Source: an uncultured Chloroflexales bacterium
Lineage (GTDB): Bacteria > Chloroflexota > Chloroflexia > Chloroflexales > Chloroflexaceae
Assembly (NCBI GenBank): GCA_937902315.1
Contig: CALGUG010000047.1
Coordinates: 1-64,000, forward strand
Direction of reading: 5' to 3'
Length of the DNA: 64,000 nucleotides
Shown: in pieces, positions 43,026 through 51,528 of the stretch
Numbering within the stretch: the first letter of the stretch is position 1
Layout: each line of letters starts with the position of its first letter
Notes under the pieces: model-generated
The model's database searches: none
Seen by the model: the letters and a program-made list of their open reading frames with translations, nothing else
What the model was told of the DNA's origin: nothing
Made by a program: the position numbers and the translations under genes

Positions 43026-44087
43026 ATGCCCATTGCTGAAAGTATTACATTTGAACGCCAGACCGTATTAATAGTTGATGATATGATCGAGAACATCATG
43101 ATTCTCGATGCGATTTTGCACGACGAATATCGAGTAAGGGTCGCCACTTCTGGCAGCCAAGCGCTTGGAATGGCGCAGCGTGAACCGCTGCCTGATCTGA
43201 TTCTGCTCGATGTGGTTATGCCCGATATGGACGGCTTTGAGGTGTGCAAAGAGCTAAAACAGAACCTGAAAACGAGGCCGATTCCGATAATTTTTATTAC
43301 CTCGCTCGGTGAGGTACAAGACGAAGCCAAAGGTTTAGAGATCGGTGCGGTCGATTACATCACCAAGCCGGTCAATCCGGCCATCGTGCGCGCACGGGTA
43401 CGCACCCATCTCGCCCTCTACGATCAAAACCGGATTTTAGAGCTAAAAGTTCAAGAGCGCACTCGAGAGCTGGAATTATCGAAAGAAGAATTGGTTCTGA
43501 GCTTGCAGAAGCTCGATTTCTCTCAGCGCGAGATCTTAGAGCGGCTAGCTCAAGCGGCCGAGCTGCACGACGAAACGACTGGCAAACACAATTATCGGGT
43601 TGGTCTGATCTCGAGCATGCTGGCTGCCGAACTGGCTTTGCCACCAGAGATGGTCGATGTGATTCGTCAAGCAGCGCCGCTGCACGATGTAGGCAAGATC
43701 GGAATCGCCGATGAGGTCTTGCTGAAGCCGGGGCGATTAACCCCCGAAGAGTTCGCGATTATGCAGACACACACTACGATCGGGGCGAATATCTTGTCGA
43801 ACGGCCAGTCGCTGCTTGTGCAGACAGCCGAGACCATCGCGCTGAGCCATCACGAACGCTGGAATGGCAATGGCTATCCCTTTGGCTTGGCCCACAACCA
43901 GATCCCGATCGAAGGCCAGATCGTTGGTATCGCCGATGTCTTCGACGCGCTCACCCACGAGCGTCCCTATAAACCAGCTTGGACGATCGAGGCGACCCTT
44001 GAGGAGCTGAGCCGCCTACGCGGGAAGGATTTTTCGCCCGATTTAGTCGATGCCTTTTTGCGGCTCGATCATCAGCAGTTGATATAG
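43026..44087 (+). CDS. Receiver/HD-GYP protein, predicted cyclic-di-GMP phosphodiesterase
   Basis: A regulator of 353 residues: receiver domain (about 12-130) with D18-D19, phosphoacceptor D62 (LILLDVVMPDMDG) and lysine in DYITKPVNP. A coiled linker follows, then an HD-GYP domain (about 165-350) with HDETTGKHNYRVG, HDVGKIGI and HHERWNGNGYP, the motifs that ligate metals and define the GYP loop. Such enzymes hydrolyse cyclic-di-GMP. Placement after the giant hybrid kinase suggests it may be the output of that relay. Confidence 0.92.
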   Translation: MPIAESITFERQTVLIVDDMIENIMILDAILHDEYRVRVATSGSQALGMAQREPLPDLILLDVVMPDMDGFEVCKELKQNLKTRPIPIIFITSLGEVQDEAKGLEIGAVDYITKPVNPAIVRARVRTHLALYDQNRILELKVQERTRELELSKEELVLSLQKLDFSQREILERLAQAAELHDETTGKHNYRVGLISSMLAAELALPPEMVDVIRQAAPLHDVGKIGIADEVLLKPGRLTPEEFAIMQTHTTIGANILSNGQSLLVQTAETIALSHHERWNGNGYPFGLAHNQIPIEGQIVGIADVFDALTHERPYKPAWTIEATLEELSRLRGKDFSPDLVDAFLRLDHQQLI

Positions 44088-44225
44088 TCTCGATCTCGAG
44101 ATGATCCACATGCCTACTCAGCAGAGGACCATGGTCTATTTCGAAGCTGGCAGTTTTGTGCTATAGTGTACCAGCGTTATGTAAAAGATTAATCGCCATT
44201 TGCCGATGCGTAATGGAGCTAAACA

Positions 44226-45011
44226 GTGCTAACTGATCACCCCTACCTCTCTATAGTTATCCCTGCTTGGAACGAGGAGCGTCGTTTGCCTTCCACGCTG
44301 GATCAGATAGTAGCCTATTTAGCTACACAGCCCTACAGCTATGAAGTCATTGTTGTAGACGATGGCAGCGATGATAACACTGTGGCGATAGCGGAAGGTT
44401 ATGGTGTTCAGGTATTGCGCTGTGAACACAAGGGCAAAGGCTTTGCGGTGCGCGCGGGCGCTCTAGCGGCTCAGGGCGACTATGTATTGCTCTGCGACGC
44501 CGACTTGGCCGTGCCGATCGAAGAGTGGCCCAAGCTCGAAGCCAAGCTCGATGCTGGCTACGATGTGGCGATCGGCTCACGCGAGGGCCAGGGCGCACGA
44601 CGTGAGGGCGAACCGTGGTATCGCCACCTAATGGGCCGTGTCTTCAATATCATCATTCGCATGATTGCGGTCGGCAACTTGCAAGACACACAATGCGGCT
44701 TCAAAGCCTTAAAGCGCGCGGCCTGCCGCGATCTCTTCCGGCGCGTTCGGATCTATGGCGACGATTCGCCCGTTGTGCAGGGCGGCGCTGTGACGGCCTA
44801 CGATGTCGAATTGCTGTTTTTGGCCTTCCGTTACGGCTACCGCGTGGTCGAGGTTCCGGTGCTATGGCGCTACGGCGAAGAGACCAAGGTCAATCCGATC
44901 AAAGACACCTTGCGAAACTTCCGCGATGTGCTACAAGTGCGTTGGAATGCCTTGCGCGGCCTCTACCCGCTTGGGCAAACCCAGACCCAGCCGACCGAGC
45001 AGCCAAAATAA
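44226..45011 (+). CDS. Family 2 glycosyltransferase, dolichyl-phosphate glucosyltransferase-like
   Basis: A 261-residue GT-A enzyme. It shows LSIVIPAWNEERRLP at the N-terminus, VDDGSDDNT, CDADLAVP (DxD-type metal site, about residues 95-102), the NLQDTQCGFKAL motif and a C-terminal VNPIKDTLRNFRDVL segment. This pattern fits the DPG-synthase/ALG5-like branch that transfers sugars to polyprenyl phosphate. No C-terminal membrane helices are evident. The start is GTG 44226 behind ATGGAG. It stands alone, followed by a strong terminator. Confidence 0.85.
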   Translation: MLTDHPYLSIVIPAWNEERRLPSTLDQIVAYLATQPYSYEVIVVDDGSDDNTVAIAEGYGVQVLRCEHKGKGFAVRAGALAAQGDYVLLCDADLAVPIEEWPKLEAKLDAGYDVAIGSREGQGARREGEPWYRHLMGRVFNIIIRMIAVGNLQDTQCGFKALKRAACRDLFRRVRIYGDDSPVVQGGAVTAYDVELLFLAFRYGYRVVEVPVLWRYGEETKVNPIKDTLRNFRDVLQVRWNALRGLYPLGQTQTQPTEQPK

Positions 45012-45047
45012 GACGATTGTAAGCAGTTTTTAGGTGTGTTCACAACG

Positions 45048-45092
45048 ATATGCGATTTTGCACCAGCAGCTGCAAAGTCGCATATTTCTTTC
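45048..45092 (+). terminator. Intrinsic terminator after the glycosyltransferase
   Basis: ATATGCGATTTTGCA (45048-45062) pairs with TGCAAAGTCGCATAT (45071-45085) with one mismatch and an 8-nt loop, followed by TTCTTTC. It ends the single-gene unit; a repeat starts 14 nt later. Confidence 0.85.
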
Positions 45093-45105
45093 TCTAGGGT
45101 GATAG

Positions 45106-45274
45106 TACCGCATCAGCTCAATGACTTCGGCGCTCTGGCGGCAAGTGTTCGTCCCCAAGAAGGCTTCTAGCGCGTCCGCCTACGGCTACAATCAGCCCAT
45201 CCGCCACCCGAGGTCGTATCGCTGTGTGCCTAGCGCCCGCCCAAAAACGCAACGATACCTGCTTAGATTTCGTA
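45106..45274 (-). repeat. Dispersed intergenic repeat, family A, copy 6
   Basis: About 169 bp from TACCGCATCAGCTC to TTAGATTTCGTA. The reverse core is at 45171-45188, preceded by CTTCGGCGCTCTGGCGGCAAG and AGAAGGCTTCTAG, closely matching the reverse of copies 4 and 9. Confidence 0.72.
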
Positions 45275-45282
45275 TAATCTAT

Positions 45283-45432
45283 GCCAAATCTGCTTACACT
45301 CTGATCAATTGCAAGTAGCATTCAAGCCAAATCTGCTTACAGATCTGCACGCTTGCAATGTGGAGCAACAACAATCGAGAAAAGCCTTTCTGCCGAAGGC
45401 TAAAAAATATACAGTAATTAGTTGAATTTGCT
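45283..45432 (+). repeat. Degenerate MITE family B copy with duplicated left end
   Basis: Two left-end-like segments (CCAAATCTGCTTACA at 45283 and about 45328) are followed by GCTTGCAATGTGGAGC and, on the right, CTGCCGAAGGCTAAAA and GTTGAATTTGCTAGC. It fills the DNA between family A copy 6 and the nfo gene; no gene is present. Confidence 0.5.
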
Positions 45433-45461
45433 AGCAATAGACTAGAAAAAGGAGCGCTGGA

Positions 45462-46328
45462 ATGCCATTTGGCGCACATATGTCGATCGCGGGAGGTGTT
45501 GCCAAGGCGTTTGCGCGTGGCGAAAAGGTTGGCGTCGAGGCGATGCAGATCTTTGCAAAGAACGATCGCCAGTGGACGGCCAAGCCCTATCTCGAGAGCG
45601 AGATCCTTGAATTTAAACGAGAGGCCGCCCGTACCGGAATCGGCCCCTTAATGGTTCACGATTCGTATTTGATCAACCTCGCTTCGCCTAAAGACGAATT
45701 GTGGGAGAAATCGATACATGCCTTTGCCGATGAGCTAGAACGCTGCCGACAACTCGAGATCCCCTATCTTGTAACCCACCCGGGAGCGCATACGGGCAGC
45801 GGCGAGGCCGCCGGAATCAAACGCCAGATCGAAGCGCTCAACCGTCTCTTCGATGAAGGCGTGGGCGGCACAACCACGGTGCTGCTTGAGACGACCGCAG
45901 GCCAAGGTACGGTGATGGGCTGGTGCTTCGAGCAGCTTGCCGCGATTATGGAGGGCGTTCGCCACCAAGAGCGGGTCGCGGTCTGTGTCGATACCTGTCA
46001 TATCTTCGCGGCAGGCTACGATATTCGCGATCTTGAAGGCTATAGCGCGACTTTTGAAGCCTTCGATCGTTTAATAGGTATAGAGCGAATCAAAGCCTTT
46101 CATTTAAACGACTCGCAAAAAGGCTTGGGAAGTCGCGTCGACCGCCACACCCATATCGGTGAAGGAGAGATCGGCTTAGAAGCCTTCCGTTTGCTTGTCA
46201 ACGATCCGCGTTTCAAGCACCTCCCCAAAGTGATTGAAACCCCCAAAGGGGAAGAGATGCAAGAAGATGTACGGAATCTCGCCCTGTTGCGATCATTGGT
46301 TCTTTCGCCCAAGGCGTCAAAAGTTTGA
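45462..46328 (+). CDS. nfo: Endonuclease IV (AP endonuclease)
   Basis: A zinc-dependent AP endonuclease of base-excision repair that cleaves 5' of abasic sites. The 288-residue product begins with GAHMSIAGGVAKA. It contains the metal-site segments THPGAHTGSG, LLETTAGQG, VCVDTCHIFAAGYD, FHLNDSQKGLGSRVDRHTHIG and IETPKGEE, so the trinuclear zinc site looks complete. ATG 45462 has AAAAAGGAG upstream. The stop nearly abuts the next gene, whose ribosome-binding site lies on it. Confidence 0.95.
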   Translation: MPFGAHMSIAGGVAKAFARGEKVGVEAMQIFAKNDRQWTAKPYLESEILEFKREAARTGIGPLMVHDSYLINLASPKDELWEKSIHAFADELERCRQLEIPYLVTHPGAHTGSGEAAGIKRQIEALNRLFDEGVGGTTTVLLETTAGQGTVMGWCFEQLAAIMEGVRHQERVAVCVDTCHIFAAGYDIRDLEGYSATFEAFDRLIGIERIKAFHLNDSQKGLGSRVDRHTHIGEGEIGLEAFRLLVNDPRFKHLPKVIETPKGEEMQEDVRNLALLRSLVLSPKASKV

Positions 46329-46336
46329 GGTATAGC

Positions 46337-47137
46337 ATGAAGAAGCCTCCTCTCTTGCTCGTTTCATTTGGTGTATTGGTGGCCTTGTTGGTGTGGTATT
46401 GGCAACGTCGGCAACACAAACTGCCCTACCTAGAACCATCCATCCCCGCTACTTCTGCGCAGCGCACGCTAAGCAGCGAAGAGCCTGCGACTTCCGAGCG
46501 GGCAGAGCGCCAGAAGCAGGCCGTGAAAATGCCCGAGATCTTGCCCAGCGAGCGCAATAGGCCGGTTCCTATGCCGCAGCCCGGCCAGCAACCCAACGTT
46601 GTGCCTATGCCGAGCGTCGACCCGAGCCGCGACGGTAGCGTTCAACTGGTCGCCTTTAACAGCTCTGTTGAGCAAAGCGCAGAGCCGAGCAGCTCCGCTG
46701 CTGAAGCCACAAGCGACGAACAGACAACCGATCAACAGCAAGTTGAGCAGACCACTGCCGAACAGCAGACCGAGCAGGCCGCAGCCGAGCGTGAGGACGA
46801 GCAGCAAACCGAGCCGCAGTCTGAGACGCTTACAGCTGAACGCGAAGCCGAGCTGTTGCAGCAAGCCCAAGAGCAGCGCGAAGCCGCGCTCGCATCGGCT
46901 CAGGATGATCAGTCCACGCCTATAAAGCGCCTGAACCCCAATACGGCCAGCTTGCAAGAGCTGATCGATCTGCCCGGCATCGGCCCGGTCTTGGCGAAGC
47001 GCATTATCGAGTATCGCGATACGCATGGCGCGTTCAAGACGATCGACGATCTGGTGGCGATTCAGGGCATCGGCCCTAACAATATCCGCCAGTTCGACTT
47101 TTTGTTGAGCATCGACGAGGAAGAAGCCGATCAATAA
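46337..47137 (+). CDS. ComEA-like helix-hairpin-helix membrane protein
   Basis: A 266-residue protein with one N-terminal membrane helix (about residues 4-22), a long low-complexity linker rich in Gln, Glu, Ser and Ala (about 30-190), and a C-terminal ComEA-type double HhH domain (about 195-260) with LNPNTASLQELIDLPGIGP and FKTIDDLVAIQGIGP. ComEA binds incoming DNA during transformation; the linker here is unusually long. TTG 46325 is in frame and overlaps nfo, but ATG 46337 with GAGG 6 nt before it fits better. A terminator follows. Confidence 0.85.
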   Translation: MKKPPLLLVSFGVLVALLVWYWQRRQHKLPYLEPSIPATSAQRTLSSEEPATSERAERQKQAVKMPEILPSERNRPVPMPQPGQQPNVVPMPSVDPSRDGSVQLVAFNSSVEQSAEPSSSAAEATSDEQTTDQQQVEQTTAEQQTEQAAAEREDEQQTEPQSETLTAEREAELLQQAQEQREAALASAQDDQSTPIKRLNPNTASLQELIDLPGIGPVLAKRIIEYRDTHGAFKTIDDLVAIQGIGPNNIRQFDFLLSIDEEEADQ

Positions 47138-47172
47138 GGAGCTTGGAGAGACATCTTCTGAAGCGTGCTGAG

Positions 47173-47210
47173 GAGCTTGGGCGTCACACGATGCCCAAGC
47201 TCTTTGTTTG
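47173..47210 (+). terminator. Terminator of the nfo-comEA unit
   Basis: GAGCTTGGGC (47173-47182) pairs perfectly with GCCCAAGCTC (47193-47202) around a 10-nt loop, then TTTGTTTG. It lies 36 nt after the stop. Confidence 0.87.
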
Positions 47211-47369
47211 TCGCTTTGATTCACCGTAGAGGCACAGAGACCTTTACAAGGAGTTTTGTTCCCAGCCCTTCGGCAAGCTCGGTTGGTGCCCATCGGCAAG
47301 TTTAGGAACCACTTGTCGAACCACAGGAACCGTCTGTCGAAGGGTACGAGTAGTCGTTGCTAGGGTCGT

Positions 47370-47640
47370 GCTCCCTTCTCCCGCATTGCGGGAGCTGTAC
47401 ATTACCCATAAATCGACATAAGCTCAGCGTTATCTGCCCTCACCCCCCGGCCCCCTCTCCCGTACTGCGGGCGAGGGGCTGAATGTTGATGTTGTATGCG
47501 ATTTCGCGTAGCGAAATCGCATACAAGCTCTCTGAGTTCTGTGCTCTCAGGGATACTCCCGCGATGGTGAACGATCGCCTTTTGCTGCCGACACGACTTT
47601 GGGTAATGCATAGCTGCGGGAGAAGGGTCGGGGATGAGGG
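47370..47640. repeat. REP-like GC-rich palindromes
   Basis: Three related segments are present: CCCTTCTCCCGCATTGCGGGAG (in part, near 47371), a CCCTCACC...CCCCTCTCCCGTACTGCGGGCGAGGGG block (47436-47479, outline only), and an inverted GCGGGAGAAGGGTCGGGG near 47616. They resemble the CCCTCTCCCGCA-type palindromes scattered in many genomes. No gene fits the 1.19-kb gap 47138-48323. Confidence 0.55.
47492..47526. repeat. 16-bp perfect palindrome with a 3-nt loop
   Basis: TTGTATGCGATTTCGC (47492-47507) is followed by GTA and by its exact complement GCGAAATCGCATACAA (47511-47526). It sits between the REP-like blocks. No T tract follows on the + strand. Confidence 0.75.
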
Positions 47641-47765
47641 GCGGCTAGCTCTGTTTAGTAGCCGTAGGCGGACGCGGAAAGGACCCTTTTGAGGTTAGCG
47701 ACCTTTCCGCCAGCACTAGACAACGGGTTGTGTGGCTAGTTCTGATGAGGGAGAAAGTGGCTGAA
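47640..47765 (+). repeat. Dispersed intergenic repeat, family A, copy 7
   Basis: The forward core TAGCCGTAGGCGGACGCG is at 47659-47676, followed by AAAGGACCC and TTTCCGCCAGCACTAGACAACGGG, the degenerate equivalent of the CGCCAGAG end in other copies. Confidence 0.65.
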
Positions 47766-47800
47766 CGATTTTTGTAAGGCCTATTTGCTTGTGAAACGGC

Positions 47801-47829
47801 TTGCCTGATATTCTTGTTTAGGATAGAAT
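47801..47829 (+). promoter_or_regulatory. Candidate promoter of the glycosidase cluster, long leader
   Basis: TTGCCT (47801-47806) and TAGAAT (47824-47829) are 17 nt apart. Initiation near 47836 would give a ~490-nt leader before the gene at 48324. That leader holds no gene and no structure that could be assigned to a known riboswitch; a nearer promoter may exist. Confidence 0.4.
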
Positions 47830-48323
47830 GAAACTATAGCCGTTCGATGAGACATGAGTGATGGACAAGGATCGCATCTCGATACGCGTTGTAAGAATGT
47901 GCACCTTATCCAATACGAGTGAAATACGAATCGACCTACACAAACTTCCTCAATCCAATATGCAGAGTCTGGTTCAGTGCCGCAACCAGATCGCCTAGAG
48001 ACACTTCAGCTCACTCGTAGATCCTGCTCATGCTGGTCTTGTATCCAGATGGATCGACCTGTCCTAACCCATATCCTGTATTTATGCCCGCATGAATGAT
48101 CGTAGCGTGCCTCGGGTACTAACACGATCTCTCTACAACTATCCTGTCATTAGGCCCAATTCCTGATGATTAAACGGCGAGTGGATCAGTTCGTTAGCTA
48201 TTTCGCACCTTGCTGAAGGGGTGTCCTTTTTCAAGCCGTTGGGCCTCATTGTGTCTGAGTGAAGGTTAGAGACATTCGCAATCGCAGTAGATACGGCTCT
48301 GAATCCTGAAAAGGGGACAGCCT

Positions 48324-50090
48324 ATGCATTTTCCTGTCTCAAGCTATCTCCAACTTCTGAAGAATCGCATCAACCTTAAACAGATACCCTTTAGCGATCG
48401 TGGTTCGCGTCTGTTGGTGTATCTCGATCAGCGCCGCGACCATACCTTGTATGTGAAGTTGGCCGAACGCTTGACTTCAGTGCAGCCGGGCCTTTCGACC
48501 TATCGCAATCGGCCACCCTTCATTCCGACTCTGCAACTTGTTGATGGGGAAGGCAACCCTCAACCGTTTGAGCTGATCAGCTACCCACATGCCTTGATCT
48601 TTGAAACGCCACTGGGCCAATATGTGCTGGCCTTCCAAGATGGAGAGACGCTCTCGTTTGGTCTGCCAGCGGGTGTGGCTTGTGGAATACGCTTCAGTGT
48701 TGTACCAGATGTGGCGCGCCCTGATGCGCATGGCGGCGAGTTTAAGAGTATTCGAAATTGCGCTTATTCGACCAATGCCACGGTTTTGCTTAACCGTATC
48801 TCTGATAACCCGAGCGGTTACGATGTGACCTTGGCCGTCAATGCCGAAGCTGATAGCGCTATTACGCTGCATATCAAAGCCGGGCTTGACCTGCAGCGCT
48901 TGGTGCAGCCTTTTTCACATACTATCACCCAGGCCGAGACACGTTGGCACCGCTGGATGGAGCAAGCGCCGGCCGTCGACGAGCCTTATCGCAATCAGTA
49001 TTACTACGCTTGGTGGGTGATGGGCAACAATTTGCTTTCGCCGTTCGGCTACTTCCGACGCGAAAGTGTAGCCCCCAGCAAAGCTCACTACGTTGGAGCG
49101 TGGCAGTGGGATAACTACTTCCACACGCTGGCTTTTCGCTATACCAACCCCGAGCTAGCGGGCGATCAGATCCGTTTTATGCTCGATCATCAGCAGCCCG
49201 ATGGCATGATCCCCGATGCGATCTACGACGAAGGCGCGATCACCCATCTCGAGATACCGGTTGTTGCTGCGGTGACCAAGCCGCCGATCGCAGCTTGGGT
49301 TGCGATGCATGTCTACCGAACAACGGGCGATCTTCAGCTTTTAAAAGATATCTATGATCCGTTGGTTTTGAACAACAACTGGTGGTTTGGTCTCAACGAT
49401 GACGATAGCGACGGAATCGTCCAGTACAGCCATCCGTTTTCGAGCGGCCTCGACGATAGCCCGCTCTGGGATCATGGCATGCCGGTTGAGGCGGTTGATC
49501 TTAATACCTATCTCTGCCTGCAACAAGAGGCGCTCGGTCAGATGGCACGCGTGCTTGGGCGTGAGCGCGAAGCCCAGATGTGGGAACGCAAAGCCAAAAC
49601 CTTGACCCGTCGCATGATCGATCATTTCTACGATCCCGAGGCTGGACTGTTCTGGTTTCAGCACGAGCACGAGCGGATCGATGTGCTGACCCCGTTCAGC
49701 TTGTATCCGCTCTGGACTGGTGGTTTGCCCCAAGAGATCAACGATCGTTTGGTGGCCCACCTCACCAATCCCAAGCAGTTTTGGGCGACCCATCCCTTGC
49801 CGACCGTGGCACTTTGCGACAAAAGCTTCAGTCCTTCGCAAATGTGGCGCGGCCCGGTCTGGATCAACATTAACTATATTTTCATCGAAGCCTTACAACG
49901 AACTGGCTATAAAGCCTTGGCGAGCGAATTAGCCGAGCGTACTTTGCGCTTGGTGATGGGCCAAAACGATATTTACGAATATTACAACCCATCGACGGGC
50001 GAAGCGCCGCCCAAGGCCGCGCCTATGTTTGGTTGGAGCGCTTCCTGTTTTATCGATTTAGCGATTCGTATGAGTAGAGGAGAGCTTTGA
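48324..50090 (+). CDS. GH63-like glycoside hydrolase, possible glucosylglycerate hydrolase
   Basis: A cytosolic glycosidase of 588 residues. An N-terminal beta domain (about 1-200) precedes an (alpha/alpha)6 barrel with GAWQWDNYFHTLAFRYTNPE, the catalytic-acid region QQPDGMIPDAIYDEG, SGLDDSPLWDHG, MWRGPVWININYIF and EYYNPSTGEAP. These motifs mark the GH63/GH37-like clan that includes mannosylglycerate and glucosylglycerate hydrolases. The adjacent GpgS-type synthase favours glucosylglycerate as substrate; trehalase-like or other alpha-glucosidase activity cannot be excluded. The stop overlaps the next gene by 3 nt. Confidence 0.8.
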   Translation: MHFPVSSYLQLLKNRINLKQIPFSDRGSRLLVYLDQRRDHTLYVKLAERLTSVQPGLSTYRNRPPFIPTLQLVDGEGNPQPFELISYPHALIFETPLGQYVLAFQDGETLSFGLPAGVACGIRFSVVPDVARPDAHGGEFKSIRNCAYSTNATVLLNRISDNPSGYDVTLAVNAEADSAITLHIKAGLDLQRLVQPFSHTITQAETRWHRWMEQAPAVDEPYRNQYYYAWWVMGNNLLSPFGYFRRESVAPSKAHYVGAWQWDNYFHTLAFRYTNPELAGDQIRFMLDHQQPDGMIPDAIYDEGAITHLEIPVVAAVTKPPIAAWVAMHVYRTTGDLQLLKDIYDPLVLNNNWWFGLNDDDSDGIVQYSHPFSSGLDDSPLWDHGMPVEAVDLNTYLCLQQEALGQMARVLGREREAQMWERKAKTLTRRMIDHFYDPEAGLFWFQHEHERIDVLTPFSLYPLWTGGLPQEINDRLVAHLTNPKQFWATHPLPTVALCDKSFSPSQMWRGPVWININYIFIEALQRTGYKALASELAERTLRLVMGQNDIYEYYNPSTGEAPPKAAPMFGWSASCFIDLAIRMSRGEL

Positions 50091-51352
50091 AAACAGTTGT
50101 AGCGATCGTTCACTACGCAGCGCCGCCGGGTATTGGAGGAGTCGAAGTGACGATGGATCATCATGCGCGCGTGCTCACACGTTCAGGCTATCAGGTGCGC
50201 ATGATCGCAGGTTCGGGCGGAATTACGCTTGAGGGTGTTGAAAATATCATCGATCCTCTGTTTGGTTCGCGCGGCGCCCAGCTCGAAGCGCTGAACAAGC
50301 AGTTGGCGGCTGGCATCGTCGATAAGGCCTTTCATCAACTGGTCGATCAGACCGAGCAGGCGCTGCGCAAGGCGCTAGCCGGAGTCGATGTGGCGATGGT
50401 GCACAATGTGCTTTCGTTGCACAAAAACCTCGCCTTTACGGCGGCCCTGCGCCGCATTCAAGATGAGGGCGGCGGCCCACGTTTGTTGGCTTGGTGTCAC
50501 GATTTCGCCTGGCAAGATCCGCTCTATCAGCCAGAGCTTCACAATGGCTGGCCTTGGAACCTTTTGCGCGAGATCTGGCCCCGAACCGATTATGTGGTTG
50601 TATCTGATGACCGACGTGCGCTGTTGGCCGATCTGTTGGGAATAGACCCCGCGTCGATCAGCGTTGTGACGCCCGGGGTTGATCTGGCTCAATTGTATAA
50701 GCTTGAGCCCGATACGCTTGAGCTGATCGAGCGTTACAATTGGTTAGAGGCTGATCCACTCTTGTTGTTACCCGCTCGGATCACACGCCGCAAAAATATC
50801 GAGCAGGCGATTGCGATTGTAGGGGCGCTGCGCGCCGAAGGGCTCGCTCCTAAACTGATCATTACCGGGCCGCCTGGGCCACATAATCCTACGAATGCTG
50901 CCTATTTGGCCGAGTTAGAAGCTCTGCGTCAAGCTAGTGGCGCCGATGATGCCGTCCAGTTTCTCTACCGTCTCTATACCAAACCCGATGGTACACCCCG
51001 ACCTGTAAGCGACGATCTGCTTGCAGACTTGTACCGCATTGCTGATGGTCTGCTTTTCCCCAGCCGTTCTGAAGGTTTTGGAATCCCGATGATCGAAGCT
51101 GGCTTAGCTGGTTTAGCGATCTTTTGCAGTGATATTCCACCTTTCCGCGAGATAGCGGACGACGCAGCGCACTATTTCGATCCGCAAGGCGATCCGCAAA
51201 CGATAGCGCACTCGATCGCCGAATATTATCGCGCCAGTAAGGCATACCACCTGCGTCGCAAGGTGCGACGTACTGCGACATGGCAAGCCATTTTCGAACG
51301 CACTATCGCAGCTCTGATAGCTGGATCAGCTCCGGCTCAGCAGGTGGTCTAA
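50087..51352 (+). CDS. GT4-family glycosyltransferase
   Basis: A GT-B enzyme of 421 residues. The N-terminal domain shows VAIVHYAAPPGIGGVEVTM with a glycine-rich acceptor loop. The C-terminal domain has LLPARITRRKNIEQAI and the donor-site E-x7-E motif in PSRSEGFGIPMIEAGLAG. The start is TTG 50087 inside the previous stop (TTGA) with AGAGGAG just upstream, so it is translationally coupled. Context suggests glycosylation of a small glycoside such as glucosylglycerate; polysaccharide synthesis remains possible. A 119-bp MITE starts right after the stop. Confidence 0.85.
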   Translation: MKTVVAIVHYAAPPGIGGVEVTMDHHARVLTRSGYQVRMIAGSGGITLEGVENIIDPLFGSRGAQLEALNKQLAAGIVDKAFHQLVDQTEQALRKALAGVDVAMVHNVLSLHKNLAFTAALRRIQDEGGGPRLLAWCHDFAWQDPLYQPELHNGWPWNLLREIWPRTDYVVVSDDRRALLADLLGIDPASISVVTPGVDLAQLYKLEPDTLELIERYNWLEADPLLLLPARITRRKNIEQAIAIVGALRAEGLAPKLIITGPPGPHNPTNAAYLAELEALRQASGADDAVQFLYRLYTKPDGTPRPVSDDLLADLYRIADGLLFPSRSEGFGIPMIEAGLAGLAIFCSDIPPFREIADDAAHYFDPQGDPQTIAHSIAEYYRASKAYHLRRKVRRTATWQAIFERTIAALIAGSAPAQQVV

Positions 51353-51471
51353 TACCAAATCCGTTTAACGACTTGCGCTCTTGGCACGCAGGAAAACAAA
51401 ACCGGGGAAAGAGTTAGTCAAGTTCCACTTTGCCAAAGGCCAAATAGAAACTAATCAACCGGATTTGGTAT
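51353..51471 (+). repeat. MITE family B, complete copy
   Basis: A 119-bp element with ends TACCAAATCCGTTTAA and TCAACCGGATTTGGTA (14 of 16 positions complementary). Both ends carry TA, which fits a TA target duplication as in IS630/mariner-type elements. It aligns along its length with the copy at 35325. It abuts the stop codon of the upstream gene and separates it from the GpgS fusion gene. Confidence 0.8.
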
Positions 51472-51528
51472 AAAGCAGGTCGCTTTTGCGTCTTCGAGCG
51501 TTTTTCAATTGATCGCGAGGTGAATAGT

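Noticed and set aside
47370..47640. The closely spaced palindromes looked briefly like a CRISPR array or integron site cluster.
   Set aside because: There is no regular repeat-spacer period, the units differ in length and orientation, and no cas or integrase gene is present; they fit REP-like repeats.
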